Shown piece after piece: positions 1 to 9,242 of a DNA stretch of 64,000 nucleotides. The translations under genes were made by a program, and so were the position numbers. The notes under the pieces were generated by a model that ran no database searches, was not told the origin of the DNA, and was given only the letters and a program-made list of their open reading frames with translations. This DNA comes from DATFDN01 sp963762525 (GTDB lineage Bacteria > Pseudomonadota > Alphaproteobacteria > Acetobacterales > Acetobacteraceae). Where the stretch lies: assembly GCA_963762525.1 (NCBI GenBank), contig CAVXKT010000005.1:186001-250000 (forward strand). Direction: 5' to 3'. Position 1 is the first letter of the stretch. Each line of letters starts with the position of its first letter.

Positions 1-980
1 CAGCTTCATCGGCCTGCGCTTCCTGCTCGGCGCCGCCGAGGCGGGGTTCTTTCCCGGCGTGATCCTCTATCTCACCTACTGGTTCCCGGCCGAGATGCGG
101 GCCCGCATCGTCGGCATCTTCATGGTGGCGATCCCCGTCTCCGGTTTCGTCGGTTCGCCGGTCTCGGCGGCGCTGCTCGGACTGCACGGCGTATCGGGGC
201 TCGCCGGCTGGCAATGGCTGTTCATTGTGGAGGCGATTCCGGCGGTGCTGCTCGGCGTCGCGGCGCTCTTTTGGCTGACTGATCGGCCGGAACACGCCGC
301 CTGGCTGCCGCCGGCGCAACGCGAGTGGCTGGTGCGGCACATCGAATCCGAGCGACTGATCGCGAAACCGGTCGAGCACGCACCGGCGTTGACGGTGATC
401 CGCAACAAATACGTGCTGGCCATGGCGCTCGTTTACGCCGGCGGCGCAACCGCGAGCTCCGGGCTGGGACTTTGGCAGCCGCAATTCATCAAGTCGTTCG
501 GTGTCTCCAACATGACGGTGGGCTGGCTGAACGCGATCCCCTACATCCTCTCGGCCGCCGGGATGATCTGGTGGGGCTTGCGGTCGGACCGGGCGGGCGA
601 GCGATTCTGGCATTTGCTCGCGCCGCTCGCGCTCAGCGGAGTCGGGCTCGCGCTGCTGATCCCCTTCCCGACGCTGCTGCCGTCGATGGTGCTGCTGTGC
701 GTCGCCGTGGTCGCGACCTCGGTGCAACGCGGCCCGTTCTGGGCCTTCGCCTCGCAATGGCTGTCGGCGCGCAGCTCGGCGGCCGGCATCGCCATGATTA
801 ACGGCATCGGCACCGGGATGGGCTTCATCTGCAACTATCCTGATGGGCCGGGTGAACCAGGACACCGGGAGCTTCTCGCTGACCATGCTGCCGATCGTCG
901 GCTTCGTCGTCATCGGCTGCATCGTCATGCTGCTGATCGGCCGCCCGCATCGCGTGGTTCGGGTGGCGGCGGCGGAATAA
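1..980 (+). CDS. MFS transporter, 3' part (anion:cation symporter type)
   Basis: Inner-membrane secondary transporter of the major facilitator superfamily. The visible part begins mid-protein with FLLGAAEAGFFPGVILYLTY followed by WFP, a signature of the ACS (anion:cation symporter) branch that takes up organic acids such as tartrate, phthalate or hydroxyphenylacetate. At least six hydrophobic segments follow. The open frame breaks near base 840: one extra C in 'aactatcctgatg' puts the tail out of frame. Removing it restores a normal C-terminus (MGRVNQDTGSFSLTMLPIVG...) that stops at 980. The 5' end lies outside the window, so substrate and operon cannot be judged. The family call is firm and the substrate is unknown. 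Confidence 0.85.
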
Positions 981-1031
981 AGCCCGGCCGGCTATTGGCG
1001 GAATACGGAATTGGGCACCATAAAGCCGTCC

Positions 1032-1851
1032 ATGAAGCATTGGCGACTTGAAGATGTGCCGTGGGACCGCTTCGACCCCGCACGGCTCGATCGCGAGATG
1101 ATCGGGCTGGTCAAGGCGGCAGCGATGGTGGAGCGCAACGGCACCGACTACGCGGTCTATCTCGGCCGCGTGTTCCACGACGATCCGGATTTCCGGGGCG
1201 CCGCCGACCGCTGGGCGGTGGAGGAGGTGCAGCATGGCGACGCGCTCGGGCGCTGGGCGATGCTTGCCGATCCATCATGGGACTATGGTGCGGCGTTTGC
1301 TCGTTACCGGGCGGGCTATCGGCTGCCGCTGGAGGCGACCGCCTCGGTGCGCGGGTCGCGCACCGGCGAGCTGATCGCGCGCTGCATGGTCGAGACCGGG
1401 ACCTCCAGCTATTACGCGGCGCTGTCGGAGGCGACCGAGGAACCGGTTCTGAAGGAAATCTGCCGCCGTATCTCGGCCGACGAATTTCGTCACTTCAAGC
1501 TGTTCTACGATCACATGCGCCGCTATCTGAAGCGTGAGCAAATCGGCCTGTTGCGCCGGTTGCGGATTGCGCTCGGGCGCATCGGCGAGAGCGAGGACGA
1601 CGAGCTCGCCTATGCCTGGCACTGCGGCAACGAACCGGCCGAGGCCGAGTACCGGCCATCAGCGCTGCAGCGCCGCGTACCTCTCGCGCGCCGCCGGCCA
1701 TTATCGCTTCCGCCATGTGGAGCGCGGCATGGGCATGATCTTCAAGGCGGTGGGCCTGAAGCCGCGCGGGCGATTGTCGGACTGGTCGGCGCGCCTCGCG
1801 TGGCGGCTGATCCAACGCCGCCGTCGCCGCCTTGCCGCGCTGGCGGCTTGA
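1032..1851 (+). CDS. ferritin-like di-iron domain protein
   Basis: Predicted four-helix-bundle, ferritin-like protein. The helices carry carboxylate/histidine pairs typical of di-iron sites: an EEVQH segment near residue 63, a METGTSSYYAAL helix near 120 and ADEFRH near 153. I chose ATG 1032; a TTG at 1011 is an alternative. One extra C near 1657 ('ccggccatcagc') shifts the frame. The corrected C-terminus, including AAYLSRAAGHYRFRHVERGM, runs to 1851. The C-terminal tail is Arg-rich. It could be an iron/oxidative-stress protein or a di-iron oxygenase; no partner genes decide this. Confidence 0.7.
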
Positions 1852-1861
1852 ACGGATCCAT

Positions 1862-1891
1862 GGAGGAGTCCGGGCGGCGAACCGCCCGGAC
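1862..1891. repeat. 30-nt dispersed hairpin repeat, copy 1
   Basis: Palindromic element whose GTCCGGGCGG arm pairs with CCGCCCGGAC, preceded by GGAGGA. It lies in the gap between two convergent genes, where it could act as a bidirectional terminator. A second copy with two mismatches lies at 21287-21316. Confidence 0.6.
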
Positions 1892-1898
1892 AGCCTCC

Positions 1899-3149
1899 TC
1901 AGGCGCCCGCCGCCTGCGGGCCGGCCGGGGCCGGTGCCAATAGTCGCGGGCCGCCCGGTTCCACCTGAAACACCGCGAGACCGCGCCGCACCTGCCCGTC
2001 GGGGAGTAATTGCAGCCACCCGTCCGCGCCAACGAAGCCCTGCGGGTTCGTCAGCGCCCCCGGCGCGTAGCCCGTCGGCGCCAGCGCACGCGCGACGTTG
2101 GCGGCGTCGTAGGCGAGATCGGCGGGGCCGGGAGGTGGGCCCCCTGATCGGGCCGCGAAGGCCTGCGCGAACCCCGCTCGCGCGCCGGGGTCGGGTGCGG
2201 CATACCAACCGCCGCGCACCGACGCCGAGCCGCTCGACGGGGCCGCCCACAGCGCCGGACCCATCACCTGCACCGAAGGCGCAGTGACGAAGTAATACGG
2301 CAGCACCGACGCCAGCTCGGCCAGGGAGTCGCCGCTGTCGCCCAGCAGCAGCGCATCGAACGGCGGCGGCGGGACCGGCGTGCGGGTCAGCCGCTCGGCC
2401 TCACGCCGCCCCTCCGGCGTGCCCAACGCCCGCGCCGCGCGCACCTGCTTCTGCACCGGCCCCCAACGCTGCTCATAGGCGGCGATGCCGCGCACGCCGG
2501 CGCTGATCGCCGACATGCCGTCGCCGTGGAAACGAATCTCCGCGGGCGGCAGTCCGGTATCGGCGATCGCCGCCGACAGCGCCTCCGCCATGGCGTGTCC
2601 GAACTGGCTCTCGGGCAGCAGGGCAGCAAACTTGATGCGCCCCTGGTCCCGCCCGTAGCCGACCAGCCGGCGCACCTGCTGGCCCGGCGTGATGCCGAGT
2701 GTCCACACGCCCGGCCGCGCCGCGCTAGACGTGTTGGTGAAGGCCAGCACGGGAATGCCGGCGGACGCGGCGATCGGGGCGACGGCGTCGGTCTCGGCGG
2801 CGGTGAGCGGGCCAAGAACCAAGCCGGCGCCGTTGTTCAGCACGCCGCGCAGGGCGGCTGCCGCGCCGGCCGGGGTTCCGCCGGTGTCGGCAGGCAGCAG
2901 CGGTGGCGCGCCGGGACCGGAGAGCGCGAGTTGCGCCGCTTGCAGCATCGGCTGGCCGATATCGGCGCGCGGACCGCTGAGCGGCAGCAGGATCGCGACC
3001 GGGCGCCCGGCGCCGGCGGGTGCGTAACCCTGCCCGGGCAGCGGCGCCGGGCCGGGAATAAGATAGGGTGGCGGCGGCGGATACTCCTCGCCCGAGCAGG
3101 CGACCAGCGCCGCGCTGGCGGAAAGGACGCAGAATGCCCGACGCCGCAT
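1899..3149 (-). CDS. LpoA/YraM-like penicillin-binding protein activator lipoprotein
   Basis: Periplasmic-binding-protein-fold lipoprotein of the LpoA (YraM) / leucine-binding family. E. coli LpoA is an outer-membrane lipoprotein that stimulates PBP1A; a similar role here is inferred. The N-terminus MRRRAFCVLSASAALVAC is a signal peptide with a lipobox (LVAC) and is followed by a Pro-rich linker. A type I periplasmic-binding domain starts at VAILLPLSGPRADIG and includes PVLAFTNTSS. The start is ATG 3149; ATG 3158 (MAQMRRR) is also possible. The gene is divergent from rsmI and their 5' ends overlap by about 16-25 bases. E. coli has the same yraL/yraM pairing, which supports the assignment. Confidence 0.8.
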   Translation of the reverse strand: MRRRAFCVLSASAALVACSGEEYPPPPPYLIPGPAPLPGQGYAPAGAGRPVAILLPLSGPRADIGQPMLQAAQLALSGPGAPPLLPADTGGTPAGAAAALRGVLNNGAGLVLGPLTAAETDAVAPIAASAGIPVLAFTNTSSAARPGVWTLGITPGQQVRRLVGYGRDQGRIKFAALLPESQFGHAMAEALSAAIADTGLPPAEIRFHGDGMSAISAGVRGIAAYEQRWGPVQKQVRAARALGTPEGRREAERLTRTPVPPPPFDALLLGDSGDSLAELASVLPYYFVTAPSVQVMGPALWAAPSSGSASVRGGWYAAPDPGARAGFAQAFAARSGGPPPGPADLAYDAANVARALAPTGYAPGALTNPQGFVGADGWLQLLPDGQVRRGLAVFQVEPGGPRLLAPAPAGPQAAGA

Positions 3150-4036
3150 CTGAGCCATCCTCCGGACCCTCGGCGCGCCCGTCCGGCACGCCTGCGGGCC
3201 TTGTGCTGGTTTCCACACCAATCGGCAACCTCGGGGATTTATCGCCACGCGGGCGTGATGCGCTGGCCGGCGCCGAGTTGGTGCTGTGCGAGGACACGCG
3301 CCACACCGCCCGACTGATGACGGCCATGGGGATACGCGCGCGGCTGCTGGCGCTGCACGAACATAATGAGGATGCGCGCATCCCGGCGGTGCTCGAGCGG
3401 CTGCGCGCCGGGGCGCTGGTGGCGCTGGTCTCCGATGCCGGAACACCGCTCGTCTCCGATCCGGGTTTTCGGCTGGTGCGCGCGGTGATCGCCGAGGGCC
3501 TGACGGTGACGGCAATTCCCGGCGCGAACGCGGCATTGACGGCGCTGGTGCTCTCGGGGCTGCCGCCCCTGCCTTTTCTCGCTCTCGGCTTTCCGCCGCC
3601 GCGACCGGGCGCACGTCGGGCCGGTTTCGCCGCGCTGCGCGCGGCCGAGCGGGCGGGACTGCGGGCGAGCCTGATCTGGCACGAGGCGCCGCATCGGCTG
3701 GCGGAGATGCTGGCCGATCTGCACGCCTGCTTCGGCCCCCGCCCCGCCGCCGTCGCTCGCGAGCTGACCAAGCGATTCGAGGAGGTGCGCCGGGGCACGC
3801 TTTCCGAGCTCGCCCACCACTACGTCATCACGCCGGCACGCGGCGAGGTCACGGTGGTTCTCGGTCCGCCGGAGCCGGAGCCGGCAAGCACCGCAGAGCT
3901 GGACGCACGGCTGCGCGCGGCGCTGGCCGCCAATACCCTGAAGGACGCCGCCGCGCTGGTGTCCGAAGCCACCGGCCTGCCGCGCAAACAGGTCTATAGC
4001 CGGGCGCTGGAGATGGCGCGCGAGGGGGAGAGATAG
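3134..4036 (+). CDS. rsmI: 16S rRNA (cytidine(1402)-2'-O)-methyltransferase RsmI
   Basis: Methylates the 2'-OH of C1402 in 16S rRNA using S-adenosylmethionine, which tunes decoding fidelity. The 300-residue protein has the tetrapyrrole-methylase fold. GLVLVSTPIGNLGDLSPRG lies near the N-terminus, then CEDTRHTARL, LVSDAGTPLVSDPGFRLV and IPGANAALTAL, followed by the C-terminal helical region with LPRKQVYSRAL. ATG 3134 is chosen because AAAGGA lies just upstream and the conserved domain starts soon after; the upstream in-frame extension reads as non-protein sequence. It is divergent from the LpoA-like gene with overlapping starts. Confidence 0.95.
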   Translation: MPDAASEPSSGPSARPSGTPAGLVLVSTPIGNLGDLSPRGRDALAGAELVLCEDTRHTARLMTAMGIRARLLALHEHNEDARIPAVLERLRAGALVALVSDAGTPLVSDPGFRLVRAVIAEGLTVTAIPGANAALTALVLSGLPPLPFLALGFPPPRPGARRAGFAALRAAERAGLRASLIWHEAPHRLAEMLADLHACFGPRPAAVARELTKRFEEVRRGTLSELAHHYVITPARGEVTVVLGPPEPEPASTAELDARLRAALAANTLKDAAALVSEATGLPRKQVYSRALEMAREGER

Positions 4037-4042
4037 AAGGCG

Positions 4043-4471
4043 CTACTCGTCGCTCAGCAGCTCGTCGAGCGTCATCGGGCAGCTCGGCGGCACCGGCAGC
4101 GGTGGCTGACCGTCGTTCGTCTCCGGGAGGATACGCAAAGCCCGCTGATAGAGTTTGCCGAGGTCGATTCGTTGGCCCATGGAGGGCGCAAACCTGTCGG
4201 TCGCCTGCGACCGATACAGACGCGCATCCGAGCGCCATTTCTCCGCATCGCGCGCCTGCGGCCAGGCTTCGGCCTTCAGCATATGGACGAGCGCCTGCAG
4301 CAACAGCGAGTTGACGGCGTGCAACTGCTCATTGCCCACGCTCTCGACCTCTTCGATGAGGTTGCTCCAATCGAGTTGATCATTCACCCGCTCGCCCGCC
4401 GCGAGTCGGCGCAGCAGCGACGCCTGCGCCTCGCTCCAAGCAAGAATGTCGGCTTCATAGAGATCGCTCAT
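4043..4471 (-). CDS. DUF29 family protein
   Basis: Small cytoplasmic protein of 142 residues in the DUF29 family, which has no settled function. It starts MSDLYEADILAWSEAQASLL, then LDWSNLIEEVESVGNEQ and a helical WPQARDAEKWRSDARLY segment, all typical of the family. A GGAGGG Shine-Dalgarno lies upstream of ATG 4471. It converges on rsmI with 6 bases between stops. It sits 58 bases downstream of the amine-oxidase operon on the same strand, so it could be co-transcribed, but nothing ties it to that pathway. Confidence 0.8.
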   Translation of the reverse strand: MSDLYEADILAWSEAQASLLRRLAAGERVNDQLDWSNLIEEVESVGNEQLHAVNSLLLQALVHMLKAEAWPQARDAEKWRSDARLYRSQATDRFAPSMGQRIDLGKLYQRALRILPETNDGQPPLPVPPSCPMTLDELLSDE

Positions 4472-4528
4472 GCGGCCCTCCGTTGCTTGGGTAAACCGGC
4501 ACGGGCAGGCGCGCAAACCCGGATTGCA

Positions 4529-5644
4529 TCAGCCGCCGCCGAAGCGGCGGATGTCGAACGGGGCGATGGGAAGGTTGGTGGCGCCGGTCGCGATCAGCTC
4601 GGCGATGATGGCGCCGACAACCGGGCCGAGTTGAAAGCCGTGCGCGGAGAAGCCGAAGGCGTGAAAGACGCCCGGCGCCGTCGCACTCGGCCCGATCACC
4701 GGAATCTCGTCCTCCATCAGCGCCTCGATCCCGGCCCATGCCCGCACGATCTCCGCGCCGCGCATGATCGGGAACAAATCCCATACGGTTTGTGCGCTCA
4801 TCGCCAAGGCGCGGAAGTCGAGCTCGGTGCGGTTGGTCTCGGGATCGGCACGCCCGCGATGGCCGCCGCCGATCAGCACGGTCCCGTTCGCGTATTGCTT
4901 GAACGACAGCATCCGCCCGGCGGCGCCGATCACCGGCTTCAGGAACGGCGGCATCCGCGCGGTGATCATCAGCATCGGCGCGATGACCGTAAGCGGCACC
5001 TTCTCGCCGAGGCACGCCGCGATCCGCCCGGCCCAAGCGCCGGCCGCGTTGACCACGACCGGCGCCGCGTGGCGTTGCCCGTCGGCCGCGACGACATCCC
5101 ACCCGTCACCGACGCGCGCCAGATCGACAACGCGGCAGCCTTCGATAAAGCGCGCGCCGGCCCGCTCCGCGGCGCGCCGGAACGCGAGCGTCGTGCAATA
5201 CGGCAACGCCGCGCCGTCATCGCGGGCGATGATGGCGCCCGCGCAATGCTCCGCTATCGCGGGCACGGCTTCCCGCAGCTCGCGTTCGTCGATCAACTCC
5301 TCATGCGTGAAGCCGAGCCCGAGCAGCATCTCGACGCGCGCCGCGAGTGTCGCCAGCTCCGCCTCGTTCTCGGCCACCTTGATCTGGCCGTGGCTTTCGA
5401 ACCCGCAATCGTCATCGACCAACTCGCTGATGCGATGCCACATCTCCATCGACGCGACGGCGAGCGGAACCTCGGCGATGTGACGCCCCAGGCGGCGGAC
5501 GCCGCCCGCGTTCACGCCCGAGGCGTGGCGCCCGACATGGTCCTTCTCGAGCACCAGCGGCTTGAGGCCGCGACGCGCCAGATGCAGCGCGCAGGAGCTG
5601 CCGTGCAAGCCGCCGCCGATGATGATGACGTCGGCGGTCGCCAT
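4529..5644 (-). CDS. FAD-dependent amine/opine oxidoreductase (sarcosine oxidase beta/OoxB-like)
   Basis: DAO-family flavoenzyme of 371 residues, expected to oxidise a secondary amine, amino acid or opine. The N-terminal dinucleotide-binding motif is VIIIGGGLHGSSCALHLARR, with an acidic ribose-binding residue in VLEKDHVGRHASG. The C-terminal GIEALMEDEIPVIGP and FGFSAHGFQLGP segments are typical of sarcosine oxidase beta/opine oxidase subunit B. Start ATG 5644 sits 1 base from the stop of the next upstream gene (the OoxA-like NAD(P)-type subunit), so the two are translated together. This is the last redox gene of the operon. The actual substrate is not visible in the sequence. Confidence 0.85.
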   Translation of the reverse strand: MATADVIIIGGGLHGSSCALHLARRGLKPLVLEKDHVGRHASGVNAGGVRRLGRHIAEVPLAVASMEMWHRISELVDDDCGFESHGQIKVAENEAELATLAARVEMLLGLGFTHEELIDERELREAVPAIAEHCAGAIIARDDGAALPYCTTLAFRRAAERAGARFIEGCRVVDLARVGDGWDVVAADGQRHAAPVVVNAAGAWAGRIAACLGEKVPLTVIAPMLMITARMPPFLKPVIGAAGRMLSFKQYANGTVLIGGGHRGRADPETNRTELDFRALAMSAQTVWDLFPIMRGAEIVRAWAGIEALMEDEIPVIGPSATAPGVFHAFGFSAHGFQLGPVVGAIIAELIATGATNLPIAPFDIRRFGGG

Positions 5645-5645
5645 C

Positions 5646-7061
5646 TCAACCCCGCACCACGGCGGCGCGCGAAGCCGCGTCCCCGGGCATGGCCGCAAGC
5701 TCGCCCAGGGTGATCGGCTTCACCGGCGGGCGCAGGCGGTAATATCCGACTTCGGCGGGAGAGACGCCGCGCGCCTCGGCGATCATCTCGGAAACCGTCA
5801 GGCCACAAAAACGGCCCTGACACGGTCCCATGCCGCAGCGGGTGAATGACTTGAGCTGGTTCGGCCCGGTGCAGCCGAGCGCAAGCGCCTCGCGAATTTC
5901 CGCCGCGCCGACCTCCTCGCAGCGGCACACCAGCGCATCCTCGGCGGGAAGCCGGAAGGATTTGGCCGGCCGATAGAGGTGGTCGAGAAAGGCGCGCCCT
6001 CGCTCCGCCCGGGCGAGCGCCGCGCGATGCGGGGCGGCGCGCGATTGGCGCTCGGCTGCGTCGATCCGGCCGAGATGGAAGGCGGCGTGCAGTGCGCCGA
6101 TGCGCCCGCGATGCTCGGCGGCGAGCGCGCCGGCGATGGAGGCACCGTCGCCGGCGATGGTCACGCCGGGAACCGTCCTCGCGCCCCAGGCGTCGGTTTC
6201 CGGCTTGAAGCCCGGGAGCAGATCGTCCCAGACCAGTTTGCACCCCGCGGCGGCGGCGAGATTGACGTTCGGCACGACGCCCTGGTGCAGAAAGAGATGC
6301 GTCGCCTCGATCCGCGCTTCCGTACCGTTACGGCGATACATCACCTCCTGCACATGATCCGTGCCCTCGGCCCGGAGCGCCGTCACGCCGCCGATGGTCC
6401 AACGCCGCATCGCCCGCAGCAGCGCCCATCCCTTGCGCGCATAGTCCGATCCCAGAAACGCCGGCAAATGCGGCGCCGCCTGCAACCAGTTCGCAGGCGG
6501 CGTGGTGTCGAGCAGCGCGCGGATCGGCACGCCGGCGCGCATATACTGCCAGGCGAGCAGCGCCAGCAGCGGACCCGTTCCGGCCAGCACCACCCCGCCT
6601 CCGGGCGCCATCCCCGCGGTCTTCAACAGGATTTGCGCGGCGCCGCAGGTCATCACGCCGGGCAGCGTCCAGCCGGCAATCGGGAACGGCCGTTCGAGCG
6701 CCCCGGTGGCGATGACGACGTGCCCAGCGGTGACGATCCGCGACAGGCCGCTCGCGGATAGCCCGATTTCGCGCTCCGCCGACAGGCTCCAGACCGTGCA
6801 GCCGGGCAGAAAGATGGCGCTGCTGCGCGCCAGGGCGGCGGTGAGATGACGGCCGCGATCATAGTCCGGCCCGAGCAGGCCGGGCGGCAGCGGCGAGGCA
6901 TCGACGGCGCGATAGATCTGCCCGCCCGGCGCCAGATTTTCGTCCACCAGCACGGTCGCGAGCCCCAGCGACGCGGCCTCGACCGCCGCGGCAAGACCGG
7001 CCGGACCGGCGCCGACAATCAGAAGATCGCAATGGTCGGGCAAGTCGGCGAGTTGCGTCAT
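5646..7061 (-). CDS. pyridine nucleotide-disulfide-type oxidoreductase with BFD [2Fe-2S] domain (OoxA/HcnB-like)
   Basis: 471-residue subunit resembling opine oxidase subunit A, HcnB and the sarcosine oxidase alpha core. It begins with the FAD motif LLIVGAGPAGLAAAVEAA and GGQIYR. A second nucleotide-binding segment is GGGVVLAGTGPLLALL. The C-terminus holds a bacterioferritin-associated-ferredoxin-like cluster: CRCEE near residue 396, then CGMGPCQGRFCG near 430. In the family it forms a complex with a DAO-type flavoprotein and a small ferredoxin. Here it lies between exactly those two genes, overlapping the ferredoxin gene by ATGA. The complex is well supported; the substrate is open. Confidence 0.88.
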   Translation of the reverse strand: MTQLADLPDHCDLLIVGAGPAGLAAAVEAASLGLATVLVDENLAPGGQIYRAVDASPLPPGLLGPDYDRGRHLTAALARSSAIFLPGCTVWSLSAEREIGLSASGLSRIVTAGHVVIATGALERPFPIAGWTLPGVMTCGAAQILLKTAGMAPGGGVVLAGTGPLLALLAWQYMRAGVPIRALLDTTPPANWLQAAPHLPAFLGSDYARKGWALLRAMRRWTIGGVTALRAEGTDHVQEVMYRRNGTEARIEATHLFLHQGVVPNVNLAAAAGCKLVWDDLLPGFKPETDAWGARTVPGVTIAGDGASIAGALAAEHRGRIGALHAAFHLGRIDAAERQSRAAPHRAALARAERGRAFLDHLYRPAKSFRLPAEDALVCRCEEVGAAEIREALALGCTGPNQLKSFTRCGMGPCQGRFCGLTVSEMIAEARGVSPAEVGYYRLRPPVKPITLGELAAMPGDAASRAAVVRG

Positions 7062-7351
7062 CGACGAACCGCTCGCAGGCCCGACCCGGTTTCAACCTGC
7101 ATTCCGGCGCGAACCGGCACCAGGCAGGCCTGTCGGTTGGCGACGCCGTCGATGGTGACGAGGCAATCGAAGCAGACGCCCATCATGCAGAATGGTCCGC
7201 GCGCCGCGCCGCGCGTCGGGGTGTTCCGAAAGGCATCGCGGCCGAGCGCCAACAGGGCGGATGCGACCGATCCCGCCGGCACCGCGACGGAGACGCCATC
7301 GACGATGATCTCCAACCCTTCCGCGGTTGCGTCAGGAAGCTTCGCGAACAT
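7058..7351 (-). CDS. small (2Fe-2S) ferredoxin subunit (HcnA/sarcosine oxidase alpha N-term-like)
   Basis: 97-residue plant-type (2Fe-2S) protein. The Cys ligands sit in FCMMGVCFDCLVTIDG, with a later Cys in NRQACLVPVR. It corresponds to HcnA or the N-terminal ferredoxin domain of heterotetrameric sarcosine oxidase alpha, which passes electrons between flavins. Its start overlaps the upstream flavoprotein gene by 20 bases and its stop overlaps the OoxA-like start by ATGA, so the three are tightly coupled. Confidence 0.88.
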   Translation of the reverse strand: MFAKLPDATAEGLEIIVDGVSVAVPAGSVASALLALGRDAFRNTPTRGAARGPFCMMGVCFDCLVTIDGVANRQACLVPVRAGMQVETGSGLRAVRR

Positions 7352-8445
7352 CGAATCTCCTCGGCGTGAACGCCGCGCACTCGTCGGGCAGACGGCCGGC
7401 GGCGATCGCGGGCGCCAGGCTCAGCGCATGATCGGCGGCGAGGGTCACGCCGCTGTGGCACGTTACCAGAAAGGCGTCGCCGCTCCGGTCGTACACGGGA
7501 AATCCGTCAGGTGTCATCACCCGCAGCGCCGACCATGTGCGCACGACATTAAGGCCGGCGAGCATCGGGAACATGCGAACGGCCCGCTCGGCCATGGTCG
7601 CGTTGATGGAAACGCGCATCGTCGTGTCGTCGGCCGGCCTCCTCCTGACTATCGCCGATCATGACGCTGCCCTCGTTGGTCTGCCGAAGGGTCGAGAGCG
7701 GGTAGTGCAGGAACGGGGCGCAGCGTTCGGTGACGATGATCTGGCCGCGCAGCGGCCGGACCGGCGCCGATAACCCGACCATCGGCGCGAGCCGCGCGTT
7801 GCCGAGGCCGGCCGCGAGCACCAGCTTGCCGGCTTCGACGACGCCATCCGGGGTGGCAACGCGATAGCCGCCGCCGGGCAGCGCGGCGATGCGCTCGGCC
7901 GGCGTGGCGGGAAGGTAGGTCGCTCCGCCACCATGCAGTCCCGCATGAAGCGCGCGCAGCAGACGCAGCGAATTGCAGTGGCCGTCGAGTGGGCAGAAGG
8001 AGCCGCCGACGACATCGGGGCCGAGGCCGGGAAGGAGTTTGGTGATCTCGGTGCGGTCGAGGAACTCGTACGGATAAGGCGTCAGCTCGGGCTGATTGTG
8101 CAGCCGGTGCATGAACGCGCGGCGGTTCTCCAACTCTTGCTCGGACAAGCACAGGTTGAAGCCGCCGGGGCGCGCGTAGCAGACGTCGGTGCCCGTCTCC
8201 TCGGCCAATGCGGCGGCGAGGTCCGGCCAGATTTCGGTCGAGCGTCGCGTCCAGTTGGCGTAGGCGGCCATGCCGAAGCCCTTGCTCTGCAACCAGACCA
8301 ACGCGAAGTTGCCGCGCGAGGCCCGGCGGGCGACGTCGCCCTCGTCCAGCACCACGACCCGCACCCCGGAACGACACAGCCCCCAGGCGATCGCCGCACC
8401 GACCAGGCCGCCGCCGACCACCGCCACATCATAGGCCCGGCTCAC
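7332..8445 (-). CDS. FAD-dependent oxidoreductase (HcnC/DAO family), frameshifted
   Basis: Second DAO-type flavoenzyme of the operon, about 370 residues after correction. It begins MSRAYDVAVVGGGLVGAAIA with the Rossmann GxGxxG, then VLDEGDVARRASRGNFALVW. The glycine-oxidase/HcnC-like RPLRGQIIVTER and MIGDSQEEAG segments follow. One extra base near 7636 breaks the frame. The second part (DDTTMRVSINATMAERAVRM...) runs on to 7332 with CHSGVTLAADHAL near its end. It overlaps the upstream permease stop by ATGA. Two DAO subunits in one operon suggest two successive oxidations or alternative subunits. The specific substrate is unknown. Confidence 0.82.
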
Positions 8446-9242
8446 TCGCGGCCCCGCCCCACGAAAAGCCGCTCCAGCCCGTAGAGCCGGTCGAGCACGA
8501 CCATCACCACCAGCGTCAGCCCGATCAGCAGCGCCGAGACGGCGGCGATCAGCGGATCGATGTTGTCCTGGATGTAGAGAAACATGCGCACCGGCAGCGT
8601 CGTCGTGGAGGGCGCGGCGATGAAGATTGTCATGGTCAGCTCATCGAAACTGGCGATGAACGCCAGCACCCAGCCCGACACCACCCCGGGCAGCATCAGC
8701 GGCAGGATCACACGACGAAATACAGTCCAGCCACCGGCGCCGAGCGAGACGGCGGCATTCTCGATGCGTGCATCCATGCCACTTGCCGCTGCCAGCAGCA
8801 GCCGCAGCGCGAACGGGAAAATGACGATCACATGCGCCGCCACCAGCCCCGCGAAGGTGCCGCTCAGTCCGATCTGCGTGAAGAAGCGGAGGAAGGCGAT
8901 GCCAAGCACCACCGGCGGGATCATCAGCGGCGACATGAAGAACAGCGTGATCGCCTCCCGGCCCGGGAAGCGCCGCCGCGCCAAAGCCAGCGCCGCCGGA
9001 ACCGCAAGCCCGACGGTGATCGTCGAGGACAGCGCGGCAAGCCGGAGGCTTTCGAGGAAGGCGCTGACGAAATCGCTGTTCTGCCAAATCGCCCGGAACC
9101 ATCGTAGCGAGGCGCCATGCACCGGCAGCGACAGATAGCCGAGCGAGGTGAACGCGACCGCACAGACCACCACGATCGGCGCCAGAATGAACAGCACGAA
9201 CAGCGCATGGAACAACAACGCGATCGGCCCGTTGCGCCGCAT
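8442..9242 (-). CDS. ABC transporter permease (PotC/YdcV-like)
   Basis: Inner-membrane permease of 266 residues with about six hydrophobic segments. The cytoplasmic EAA loop reads ENAAVSLGAGGWTVFRRVIL, where the ATPase docks. It is closest in type to the second permease of polyamine/opine/thiamine importers (PotC, YdcV). Its start abuts the stop of the first permease with no gap and its stop overlaps the flavoenzyme start, so importer and oxidases form one translational unit. Confidence 0.9.
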   Translation of the reverse strand: MRRNGPIALLFHALFVLFILAPIVVVCAVAFTSLGYLSLPVHGASLRWFRAIWQNSDFVSAFLESLRLAALSSTITVGLAVPAALALARRRFPGREAITLFFMSPLMIPPVVLGIAFLRFFTQIGLSGTFAGLVAAHVIVIFPFALRLLLAAASGMDARIENAAVSLGAGGWTVFRRVILPLMLPGVVSGWVLAFIASFDELTMTIFIAAPSTTTLPVRMFLYIQDNIDPLIAAVSALLIGLTLVVMVVLDRLYGLERLFVGRGRE

